From Lingula anatina (lineage: Eukaryota; Brachiopoda; Lingulata; Lingulida; Lingulidae), in the NCBI RefSeq assembly GCF_001039355.2, contig NW_019775713.1, positions 329,560-393,559 of the forward strand: a DNA stretch of 64,000 nucleotides, written 5' to 3'. A model generated the notes under the pieces. It searched no databases, had not been told where the DNA came from, and was given only the letters and a program-made list of their open reading frames with translations. The position numbers were made by a program, and so were the translations under genes. Positions 11,449 through 21,535 of this stretch are shown here, in pieces. Every line of letters begins with the position of its first letter. Positions within the stretch are counted from its first letter, which is position 1.

Positions 11449-14400
11449 GTATCACTTCTTGACATTGAGACTAGTAATATTTTCATTTTGATATTGAATT
11501 TATATTTATGCCAGCCACTAATATTTGTCACTTTGATATTGAATTTATGTATGCCAGTGAAACTAATTAAAGTACTTTCTTTTAGCTTTCACTACAGTCC
11601 CTAGTGCTTTTCAGGTTATAAATAACAATAGTGACCTCAACTTTGCTGTGGGAAAAGTTTCAAGTCCAAAAGTTCTCACATCTATTTGGAATAGAACTGC
11701 TTGGCAAATTTACACATATAATACCATTGAGGAATTCCCCTCCCCATGCTATCTCTAACTCTCTCTTACAGGTTGAAGCACTCCCCTAAATGCCTTTGTA
11801 AATTGGTTTTAATGACATAAGTAAGGAAGAACCTCACTACAATGATCCTTTTCTTGAACCAGCCAGGAGCAGTGGGCCAGTAGTATTAGTACTTAGTCCT
11901 AAACCAACTTCAGTTACATCACTGCATACATTGAAACACAGTATACAGAGTTGGGTCAATATGTAAAGATGGCAACTCGAATATGGATACCAAATAAGTG
12001 ATTGCCACTTTCAGTTAGATATAGGGCTCAGTTGAAGAAAAAGACCTGTTTCCATTGATGATAGGTTGGCTGAACTTAGTTTCATCCATCTTGGTTGGTG
12101 GGCTTATCAAGATTAACCCACCAATGGGATAAAATCTATTCCTCCTGTTGTCCCACCTGTAGAAATTTTACACGATTAAATTAAGTCAGACAGCCTGCTA
12201 ACAAAGGCATGCTGAGTTGTGTGGACCCATTTCTAATGGAAACAAGCCTTCATTTAGACCTGAGGCCCAGCTGAATAATACTAGGTAAGAGTGGGGGATT
12301 ATATCCTCTCAATGGGGTTATCCCAGGAACAGTAATGCACTTCACATACAAAAGGCTTTGCTTGTTTGTGATTTATGCCTGTGTATGAAAGAGTCTGAGG
12401 GTTCATTTTAAGGCTCAGAGAGGGGTGGAGCAGGAGGGGAGGGGGGGGGGAGAGCAAAATACACATTCAGAATTATCCAGCTAAACTGAGTCTATAGCTT
12501 AAAGTGCTACAAAGACAAAAGTCTTCTGGATTTGTCTGGAAATTATTTAAAAAATATAAAAAAAATTCTGCAGACCCTGCCCCAAGACCAGTATAGTGTG
12601 CTCCCTTCACCCTTTCAATTTTAGCATTTTTGAAGGTCCACTTTTCATCTGGTGTATACTTAAGACAAGTGGAGATCCATCTGCACGAGGTCCTGACAAA
12701 AATTTCAGGTTAAACTGCCACACATGCATCCTTATCCTCATGTGAGGACCACATAATAATCAAAACACAGTCTGAGTGTTAACCTGCCAAGGAAGTGGAC
12801 ACAGACACTGTAATTATGAACTGACCACTCCAGGTGACCAGACAGCAGGATAAGTCCACTGGTGTCTGTTAATGACATACATTTAATGTGTCACTTAATG
12901 TGACATTCATCTTGATTTAAGGGCTGTCATCTTGTGTAACATCACAGGCACATGCATGGTTTTAATTTGAGGTCCATTAATTTTTGTGGCATTGAGGAAG
13001 TATTTTGGCTTAAAAAGGTTTAAATAAAATACTTCATTTGTTCCCAATTTGAAATTGATTTGTGTCAATTAATGTGTAGGTGTATTCCAATCCTCGTGGT
13101 TTCTCTAAAGACTTTTTAACTCTTCTAAATTCGCAGATGACTTATCAGAATGAAAGCCTTGTTTCAAATTTGGACATGTTGCCAAAGCAGCACCAGATAA
13201 TTGTACTTATCTCAGTTTAGCAGGGTCTTTACTTTCTGTAATTTTTTTTCTCTTGGCTTTTCTCCAGACTGTTAGTATTATCAGTCAAAACACTGTCACT
13301 ACAATGGGGTGATGTAATAATAAATACCTCATCCTATCTTGACAGTTAATCCCAGTCAAAATCAAGAGATACATAGCCAAAAAATTAGACCCCGAATAAG
13401 ATGTGCATTACAGATACATCTTTAAACAAAGAATTAGGCAGATTAATCCGAGATACAGCATGAAGTGGAGAGGAGAGTGATATCACTAATAAAAAGTCTG
13501 TACAGCATGTACATTTTGATTGCAATTAACTTTATGTTATAGCCTGTACATGGATAGAAATATTAAATGTTTTCATGTATTACATCATCCTCTCAAAGGA
13601 TAAACATGACAGGCTTGTTCTGTCTAGGAGGTTCTGTATACAATATTATAAGATGACGTTAGTCATAAGATATTAGAAGAATGTGGCTGACCAGGGACGG
13701 AAGTGAACCACTACCTAGTAGACTTGTGAAGCCCTCCTTAGTCTATCTCCACACAGGATGCTTTGATCTATTCACCATTTATCTTTTATTTCATGTTGGA
13801 ATGCACTTCAGTTATGTAAGCAAAACATGGCATTTCTAAAGGCGATCTATTTTTCCTGATGTCTGTGTATTGAATCATGGGTTTTAACCATCCTTGTGTT
13901 CGAGCCCCCAGGAGAAAATAATTGAATATTCTATTTGTGAGCACTATGGTGCATTGGAGTGGTATCTTTGTCTGCATGTATTATGTAATTTGTGTTTCAG
14001 TGACTAGACTTTTTATCTGTGACATTTAGAAATCGTACCTCTTCGATAGTTTTCACAGCATCTTAGACATCTTTACTGCTAGCAGGTCACGGGTGTGTTG
14101 ATAAATCATGAGGAGAGGAATCAAAATATTGTATAAAATGTTTTTCCTTTGATCTCATTTACATCTGCTCTATATTCCTGCCTTTTTTTATCTGAGTAGC
14201 ATTTACTTTTGAAGTCATACCACTTTAAAGTTTTTAATAAAAAACACGAATTCAACTTGTACGCATGCATGCATGTGCGCATACACAGTGACACACATGC
14301 AAATACTAATTAAAACAAACAAACACAAATATACATATACAGCTGTGTACAAAATAGAACTGATGAGTCTTAGAAAACCCATTATCAGTCTTGGTGTTCT

Positions 14401-15275
14401 ATTACTTACTGTCTGACAGCTTTTACTTTCTTATGTTTGAATGATTTGGCAGTTTTATGTGAATGTCATGCTAATTGGTTTACAATTTTACCCTCTGCCT
14501 CTCAGTTTGCTTTTATAGCTTTACTATTATCGTAGCACGTCTAGAGAACTTGTATCTCTTTACTATGCCATAAGCACATTTTAATTGCTATCCGATATCA
14601 TCATTTGGAACATTGGCTGTTATATCAGACAGACTACTCGGTCAGTATTTTAGTGCTTTAAACCTATTCCTTTTTTTTTATTTTTGTGGAGAAGGGTGTG
14701 TATTACCACAGCAGAAATAGTCTCTTTACCAGATACATAACAAAAGTATTGGAACTCATTATCAGACAGTGTGGGCAGCATTCCTTAACAAAATGCTCAA
14801 GTATTATTTTACTGCAGAATAAAGGTAGGCAGAGACTCTTGAGTGTATTATTGTTAAAGAGTGCTGATGTAAATGGTCCATAAATAGATCTAAATATATG
14901 GCATAAGGTTTGTAAAGGGAAGAGGTTTGGCTTTATTGTACCACTGATAAAATCAGCACTCCGTATATATAAGGATAATCATTTGGTTTGTATTGCCCAT
15001 TATATCTGAAGTGTTTGGGGGGGGGGGGGGTATAATGGAAGTAAACTATGGTGTTTTTGTATGGACAGAAATGAATAGTAACTAGTATTACCAACATAGG
15101 AGCTCGCCTAAACTAAGGGAAGTCTATCGGGTTTATTTCACTATTAGTATATAGGCTGTGAGACATAAAGAAAGAAACGGATATAATTTTTTTGTGAAAA
15201 ACAGAAGGCAGAAAATCATATGTGGTTGAAGTATGAATGTGGCACTTGAACATCATTATTGATATCCTGTAGTAA
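11449..15275. other. non-coding stretch
   Basis: There is no supported gene. A short direct repeat (TTTGATATTGAATTTAT units) occurs near 11487-11550. A G-rich tract lies near 12421-12450 and a 13-G run near 15018-15030. Remaining ORFs are below 70 codons without recognisable content. Confidence 0.5.
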
Positions 15276-15300
15276 TGTGTGTGTGTGTGTGTGTGTGTGT
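15276..15300. repeat. (GT)n microsatellite
   Basis: An uninterrupted GT dinucleotide run of about 12 units, 42 bp upstream of a MITE. Confidence 0.9.
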
Positions 15301-15341
15301 AGCATTACACCTTTTGTGGTAGCTGAGCTTGACTATAAGGG

Positions 15342-15564
15342 TGCTTTCCCAGAGATTTAGATCGATCTAAAGATTAAAATTTAGATCGACCTAACTCCTT
15401 GGGGGTTCACGCTAAATTGCAGTCAGCCGAGCGGGCACCATAGTTATTTACCCCCTTACAGCTTTTAGTAGGCGGGACAGACGCTTAAGCCGGCCAAGCT
15501 GACAGTAATCTAGTGAGACTCCCTACAGGGATAGATCGATCTAAAAATCTATGGAAATGGGGTG
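15342..15564. mobile_element. MITE family A, copy 1 (223 bp)
   Basis: Termini are inverted: TTTAGATCGATCTA near the left end pairs with TAGATCGATCTAAA near the right end, followed by ATGGAAATGGGGTG, which mirrors the left tip. The interior matches copies at 21190-21413 (same orientation) and 34690-34902 (opposite orientation). The flanks TAAGGG (15336-15341) and TAAGAG (15565-15570) look like a 6-bp target-site duplication with one change. No protein is encoded, so mobility would depend on a transposase elsewhere; I cannot assign the superfamily. Confidence 0.85.
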
Positions 15565-16610
15565 TAAGAGTTGTGATTCCAGGCATTGAGAGAGAGTGAG
15601 AGAGAGGGAGGGGGACCAGAGTACAAGCAAGTAGAAATAAAAACTGATGAAAAATCATTCATAATAACAAAAAAAGGAGAAAGATATTTCAATATATATT
15701 GTGGAGAATATAAAACACCACAGGCTACTACCTCAGACTCCAGTAACAACATTGCATGCTAAAGATCATTTTGTACTACAAAATTTATTGCTAAGATGGT
15801 GTACGGATGGAAGATTTCAAACTCGAGGTCATACATAATGTATCCCACAACGACCTGTGTAATCTCCACATATTATGTGTGTGACAATTGTCTTTTGAAA
15901 TAGACATCATGCTCCATTGCTCTATCCCGTGTCATGTCGCTGGAAGGTGAAATTGTGTAAAATTATGTTTGATAGTATGATAACTTCATTCTGGCAGAGA
16001 CATACACTGGTTGATGCCCCTGTATAAGTTCTAGTTTGCATGTTGGCATATTATTAATCTTGCTTCGACTGAGGGCAAAAATGATATAAGTATGAAATGG
16101 TATAAAAATAGATATAATCGATCATAATTTAATACACATTTGTGACAGAGCTGAGAAATAAAGTGATATAAGTGTACATCAGATAGAAGTTTTTTTCATG
16201 TCAAACTGCAATACAGAACCTTAAATGAGAGGGCAGGAAGGAATCCGCACTTATCTTTGACTTCCATAAAGTGATTTTTATGACACTTCTTGAATAACAA
16301 ACGGAAAAGAAGATGTTTTTGCCAGAGTGTACACAAGGCGCGGTGGCTTTCTACCAACAGGGGTCTTCCTGCTCTAGCATTCTTACAAGTCTGGCTATCT
16401 TCTGATTAAAGTGAAAGCCAAAGGTCAGTGAGATTTGTGGCTTGAAGACTGCAGACTGCCAAGGATGGTTCCTGAAATCTCTGTTTTAGTTAGACCAGAA
16501 GGAAAAATGCCCTTTCATTAATGAGTGGGGTGTATTGAAGGAAGACTTTTGGAAATTGCATAGTTCATGAAGTTCTCAATATGTAGCTGTTTAAGAAGTT
16601 TTAGCATGTT
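15565..16610. other. non-coding stretch
   Basis: A purine-rich GAGA tract lies near 15588-15612. I see no supported exon or structured element otherwise. Confidence 0.5.
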
Positions 16611-17060
16611 TATAATAATAATAATAATAATAATTTATTGAGCACATGAAATGAGTGTACATTTATAGGCTCTCTACACTACTAATTATAATATACTTAA
16701 GTTTAAATACATGTACATAGTGATAATAAAGTTACAGGTGTTATCTCAATTTAGATAGCTTCCGTTTTCTCATAGCACTGTGTATAAACTTTACAAGTGC
16801 GGACACACCTCTCTCATTTGACACATTTAATAGGGCGGATAGTGTATGTCTGCTAGACACTGCACATTTACCTCTGGTAAGGCAGCAAATAATGTTTCTC
16901 TGTCTAGTTTATAAGTAGTACACTCAAGAAAAAAGTGAGCTTCATCTTCCACTGCATTACAGTGAGGACACTTTCTGTCCTCAATTTTTGTTTTGGGGTG
17001 GGTATATTTATAAGGGTTGTTCATATTGCTTTTGATATAGATAATCAAGTGTGTCAGCAT
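16611..17060 (-). mobile_element. 5'-truncated non-LTR retrotransposon (LINE) 3' end
   Basis: On the minus strand, 17060-16827 encodes about 77 residues ending in a zinc-knuckle-like CPHC...H...C (C-X2-C-X7-H-X4-C, in the context KCPHCNAVEDEAHFFLEC). This is the extreme C-terminal motif of many reverse-transcriptase ORFs in Jockey/CR1/I-like LINEs. After the stop comes a short 3' UTR, an AATAAA and then a (TTA)n tail at 16613-16634, as expected of a LINE 3' end. An in-frame stop directly precedes the first methionine and no polymerase domain remains, so the copy is dead. The clade is uncertain. Confidence 0.7.
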
Positions 17061-17940
17061 TCATATAGAGTTTAATAAAAAAGCATTAATTAAAAGGCAG
17101 TATATTTGATTAGGGGCTGTAGTGGAAATGACTTTCAGTAATTGTTTCCTGAAATGTTGGGTTGATTTGGATTGTATACAGCTTCGTTAGTCAAAAAGTT
17201 AATTGGTCTGAAAATTAATTATGTTCATTAATTGGTCCAAAGGTTCATTTGTACATGACAGCTGGAAAAATTCTCCAGGCACACGTTTTGTTATAGCCAG
17301 TAAGTGGCATGGTATTGATGTTTCATCTATATAGAAGTAAAGAATGGTTATCAATTTCAGAACGTGCTTGATTTTGACCTAAAATCCTTGCCATCATCTT
17401 GGAAGAATCCAAATAGGTTATAGTTTATACTAAACCATTTCTAATCTATTTTGACAACTCTCACAACTTAGGCAACTCACTTTAATGAACCCCAGTGTAT
17501 ATATAGGGGATATCAAGTAGACATGCCACGCCTTCATATTATACCAGGTAAATGACCATGGGGCAGTATGTAAACTGGACAGTGTCCACTTATTATGATA
17601 GGAGCTTGTCACTTACATGGTCAATGATCACATGAGTGCCAAAGGGTTAGTGGGCACTTTGTTGTTGTTGGTTGACCTAGCTTGGTGTGCTGTGACTATA
17701 AATACAGAGTTTGTACTCAAACCAAGTACAGGAGACATCCGAGGGTCAAGCTTAATAATGCTAGTACACATGTAAAGGTTTTCCCTGTCTGCATTTAGAT
17801 TCATGATTATGTAGTTCTTCTCAGTAATATTAGATTATTTATGGCCTAACTTTAAAAAGAAAATGAAAATGGACATTTTATTGCAACTCCCGAGCTATGG
17901 AGTCCCGGAGAGTTACTGAGTAGCTAGGTCCTCAGTACTT
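17061..17940. other. non-coding stretch
   Basis: No gene is seen. Tandem-like phrases with TTAATTGGTC near 17200-17240 are too short to define a repeat. Weak minus-strand ORF content at 17430-17612 is treated as chance. Confidence 0.45.
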
Positions 17941-17979
17941 GGGGGGGGGGTGGGGGGGTGGGGGGTGGGGGTGGGGGGG
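17941..17979. repeat. G-rich tract with G-quadruplex potential
   Basis: Five runs of five or more G separated by single T residues lie on the plus strand. This satisfies the usual four-run G-quadruplex pattern. It is low complexity and its length may be unreliable. Confidence 0.8.
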
Positions 17980-18402
17980 CAGAATTAAGGAGGAATTACA
18001 TGAGGGGGTATTGCAATCGAGACCAGCATCTCAAAGTTTCATCCAATGATAACAAGTGCTTGCATGGGCAATTGATAGGAGCTTGTCACTGGGCAATTGC
18101 AATCGAGTGCCAGTATCCTGAAGTTTAACCTAATATCAGACTGTTCTAGTGATATCTTTTGGCAAGCTGGCACCAACTCCCTGCGGGTTACACAGTTTAT
18201 CATCCTTCTGTCTACCTTCCTTTCTCAGGAGATAGGCATGAGACGCTGTTTCCTTTAATTTGCCTGAAGTTTGACAGTTATTAATATCTTTGATATTTGT
18301 TTGGATTTAATGTCTATTTCATTCGGTAATTGTAATGTGTATATTTATTATGAGCATGAATAAGATTACAATGCTAGGCATATATCCAAGTAGATAGAGG
18401 AC

Positions 18403-18403
<1 letters not shown>
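17980..18403. other. non-coding stretch
   Basis: No exon seen. The phrases TGGGCAATTG and TTGCAATCGAG(A/T) each occur twice within about 100 bp (near 18013-18110), a small local duplication. Confidence 0.4.

Positions 18404-18457
<54 letters not shown>
18404..18457. repeat. (GT)n microsatellite
   Basis: GT dinucleotide run of about 26 units. Confidence 0.9.
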
Positions 18458-18461
<4 letters not shown>

Positions 18462-19074
18462 AAACTATTTGAAATGACTTGAATTCTATCAAACATGGGG
18501 GTAAGGGGAGGTCAAAAGAATGCGCTTTTGACAGGAATCAAAATTTGACTTAGACGCTGAAAATTAGAATGTGGAATCATTGAGAAAGTATACCAGTATG
18601 TGGTTAGATAGGATCTTAGTGTTTTCTCCGGGAGATAACTATAAATTTAATTACGAACAAATATATCTCTTGGGATTGTAATCAGAATTTTATTGACAGG
18701 GTAATTGATAGGTAAATGTGATTTCTTGGACTGGCTGTCAATTAATTCATAATATCTCGGGGGCATGAACAAAAGTTCAGAACTTGCTAAGTGTCAGATG
18801 ATATAAAACTCGATAAAAAAAAGGCCACAGGGGAGACAATTTATTAGATTTCTTAATGTAATGTTAATCATTCACCGGCATTTTGAATGTGTCCATTTTT
18901 TGGCTCAAAGAACTTGCTATTTGACTAGCTATGAGGAATTTCGTATAAGGTATGATTTACATAGTGTTCAAAAATGTGCACAGGCAAATGCATGTGCATG
19001 CACATTCACACACCTACTAATTCTGGCGTGATTGCAGTCCACTGTTATAATATCTTGACGAAGGCCTCCCTGCT
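18458..19074. other. non-coding stretch
   Basis: No supported gene. A 115-codon ORF beginning at 18974 runs across the MITE at 19075-19251 and is therefore not a gene. Confidence 0.5.
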
Positions 19075-19251
19075 CAGGCCCGTAGCCAGCAATTTCAAAA
19101 GGGGGGTTCTTTTTCTGAAGAAGTGGACCTTTTCCCATAAAAACTTCATGTACCTAGATCAGATTTTACCCAGAGTGGACCTTCTCCCAGCAAAAGGGGC
19201 GGTTCTTTCAAACTCCCTGAACCCTCCTTGCTACGGGCCTGCTGCTAGTAT
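19075..19251. mobile_element. hAT-like MITE (177 bp) with 5-bp target duplication
   Basis: Perfect 12-bp terminal inverted repeats: CAGGCCCGTAGC at the left and GCTACGGGCCTG at the right. The element is flanked by the exact 5-bp direct repeat CTGCT (19070-19074 and 19252-19256). CAG-starting tips resemble hAT superfamily ends, where a subgroup makes 5-bp rather than 8-bp duplications. The interior carries two degenerate copies of a GTGGACCTT(C/T)(C/T)CCC phrase. It is non-coding. Confidence 0.82.
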
Positions 19252-19294
19252 GGATGACGTGACTTGGATGGAGTTCCTGGCAGCATTTACCAAT

Positions 19295-19471
19295 AAGGCA
19301 GCGTTCAGAAAAGTGGACTAACTAGTCTGCGGGCCAAATATGGCAACCGACTAAAAAGCTTGCTGTCTTATCCTCTAGTAGTCACTGAGTAGATTCCCTG
19401 TGGGGAAGTATTCAAGTGGGTCAGCCTATTTGATCCGTGGACTAGTTAGTCAGCTGTTCTGAATGTGGCTT
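19295..19471. mobile_element. inverted-repeat element, probable MITE (about 177 bp)
   Basis: The arm beginning AAGGCAGCGTTCAGAAAAGT and containing GGACTAACTAGTC pairs, with mismatches, with the reverse complement of the right end (GGACTAGTTAGTC ... TTCTGAATGTGGCTT). Arms are about 40 bp. The target duplication is not clear. It lies only 43 bp from the preceding MITE, so the two form a small cluster. Confidence 0.6.
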
Positions 19472-20599
19472 AAGCAATAAACTGATCTGGTCAGACAACC
19501 AGAGTGCTGAACAAGGTTTTCTAGATACTAAGGCCCAGTTGGTGGTCCTTCATCTGATATCAATGAAAATATATATATATATATCTGGTTTGAAGTTGAA
19601 GTTTTAATTCATTGAAATGTGCATATTTTGGCAGGACACAAGGCATGTCTATGAATCTCCTTGTGTGGTCATTTTGTTTGTATTTCTTTTGATTTTAATA
19701 TTTTTAAAAAATATTTTAAACACTATATATGCATGAATGAAGTAACAAACTACTAGTACAACTACTACTGCCAACCTCTTAAACTTGATCAGGTGGAATC
19801 TTTCATTCATAAAAGCGCAACCACTTGAAGAAGTTAAGTGTTTGAACAAGTACATGGTATAGGGCTCTTTTGTACTTAGTTTACCCCTGTTGGAGTAATC
19901 CGTTAGTGGAATCAGTGCACTTACGCGACAGCACATGTAGTTCACTTGTAATTGTTTGACTTGCCCTATTGTTCCATGCCCAATAAGGTGTGGCCGTCCG
20001 TTACTGGTATACCCATTCTGTAACAGAGGGGAGCGATCAGCCGTGGCGTTAATCTCGTTTAACTTGTATTATTATTGTTAAGTCAAAGGAAAACAATGGG
20101 GAAATAACCCAATGCCTTGCTGTAGTGCAGTGGTAATTCGTAAAGTTCTTTTGTGGAAGGAAGCCGTATTTTGTGGGAAGGGCCAATTGTTATTGTTATT
20201 GACTTATTTATCAAAGGGGATCTAAGTACTTTGAATTGAGGATATCAGGATATATTCACTGAATTTTGTTGGGAACTGGTATATAGTTATTTGGTGCAGA
20301 AGAGTGAGAAGCTTATTTAAAAGTGGTTCAGAAATCAAGGATTTGTAAGTTCAGATGGCCTGTTTTTGTATTTTATCATGGTCATTTGGTTTTAAAATTA
20401 TAGAAAAATTATTGATGGAATAGGTGAATAGTCAAAGAAAAGTTTTTAGAGCATGTCGGATTTAATGTTATAATTTCAGAATCATGTATTATATTAAAAT
20501 TTGTTCTATTTATTAATAATTGCTCCAGTATTTTGGACACACATCAAGTTTCCTCATTGTTTTAATGCCAGACTAAATCTGAGTTTTTGCTTTTTTCAG
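19472..20599. other. non-coding stretch
   Basis: A minus-strand 98-codon ORF at 19649-19945 has no family features and is AT-driven. No other element recognised. Confidence 0.45.
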
Positions 20600-20663
20600 G
20601 TTTTTGTGAAGAGAAATTGTGAAGACAAGATTTGAGGAACAGAGGAAGACTTAGATATTTAAA
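20600..20663 (+). other. exon-like segment bounded by splice consensus
   Basis: A strong acceptor (CTTTTTTCAG, AG at 20598-20599) and a good donor (AAA/GTAAGA, GT at 20664-20665) enclose 64 nt of purine-rich sequence. It could be a non-coding 5' UTR exon of a plus-strand transcript such as ANKRD50, or chance. No protein homology is visible. Confidence 0.22.
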
Positions 20664-21059
20664 GTAAGATTTTAAGATTTAAAAGAAAAAAGGCAGCAAA
20701 GATTTTTTAGAGGATTCGTGATGTTTTTGTAGACTTGAAGGGCTTCCAGTATAGATGATCTGTAGACTCTTTTGATTCTAAACCCCACAGTTTTTAAACT
20801 ACTTCTGTAATGTATTTTAACAAAATTCAAAATGAATACAATTTTTTTGGTGCCTCAAGAAAACAGATACTGAAGCTGCTACTCTTGTCATGTGAAGTTT
20901 GAAGCTATTATCTCTGGTTTTGACCAGTGTGTATAAAGAATGGATAACAGTGAGTTTCAAAGACTTGTGGCTACCACCAAGGAAACTCTGTAGATAAAAC
21001 ATTCCATTAAATCAGAGGGTAGAAATCATCCCCTCACCTCCACTGTACCCTAGGGTTTA
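20664..21059. other. non-coding stretch
   Basis: No gene or repeat that I recognise. Confidence 0.45.
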
Positions 21060-21535
21060 GGGTCCATTCCCAATGAAACTATCAGTCTGGGTAGATGGAT
21101 CCAACTTCGCTGAATGCAATCAGATTGATAGATTAACATGCTGCCTCCTGGTGGTGAGTAGGATACAGAAAAGCAGGTGATTATATGAGTGCATTTCCAG
21201 AGATTTAGATCGATCCAGAGATTAAGATTTAGATTGACCTTACTCCCTGGGGGGTTCACGCTAAATTGCAGTCAGCCGAGCACACACCATAGTCAATATA
21301 CCCCCTAACAGCTTTTAGTAGGCGGGACAGATGCTTGATCCGGTTAAGCTGACAGTAATCTAGTGAGACTCCCCACAGGGATAGATCGATCTAAAATCTA
21401 TGAGAATGGGGTCTATGAGTATGTTGGAAACAAGAGGAGGCATGTAAATCTTGCAATCTAATTGCACTCAGCAAGAGTCCCCATGAAGATGGATCGATCT
21501 ACCTAGACGGATAGCCTTTAGAGGGTATTGGAAAC
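21060..21535. mobile_element. MITE family B, copy 1, split by a family A insertion
   Basis: Outer arms are inverted: the left (GGTCCATTCCCAATGAAACT, then GTAGATGGATCC) mirrors the right (GGATCGATCTACCTAGACGG, then GGGTATTGG). The internal sequence around the break (AGGTGATTATATGAG, then GGAAACAAGAGGAGGCATG) matches the uninterrupted copy at 34220-34459 (GATGATTATATATGAGTACT followed by GGAGACAAGAGGAGG). The break is filled by family A copy 2. Exact outer ends are uncertain by a few bases. Confidence 0.78.
21190..21413. mobile_element. MITE family A, copy 2 (224 bp), nested in family B
   Basis: Same orientation and interior as 15342-15564. It is flanked by the exact 6-bp direct repeat TATGAG (21184-21189 and 21414-21419), and removing one copy plus the element restores the family B sequence. 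This defines the ends of family A. Confidence 0.88.

Noticed and set aside
18974-19321. 115-codon plus-strand ORF
   Set aside because: It runs through a hAT-like MITE with defined ends and target duplication; no independent evidence for a protein.
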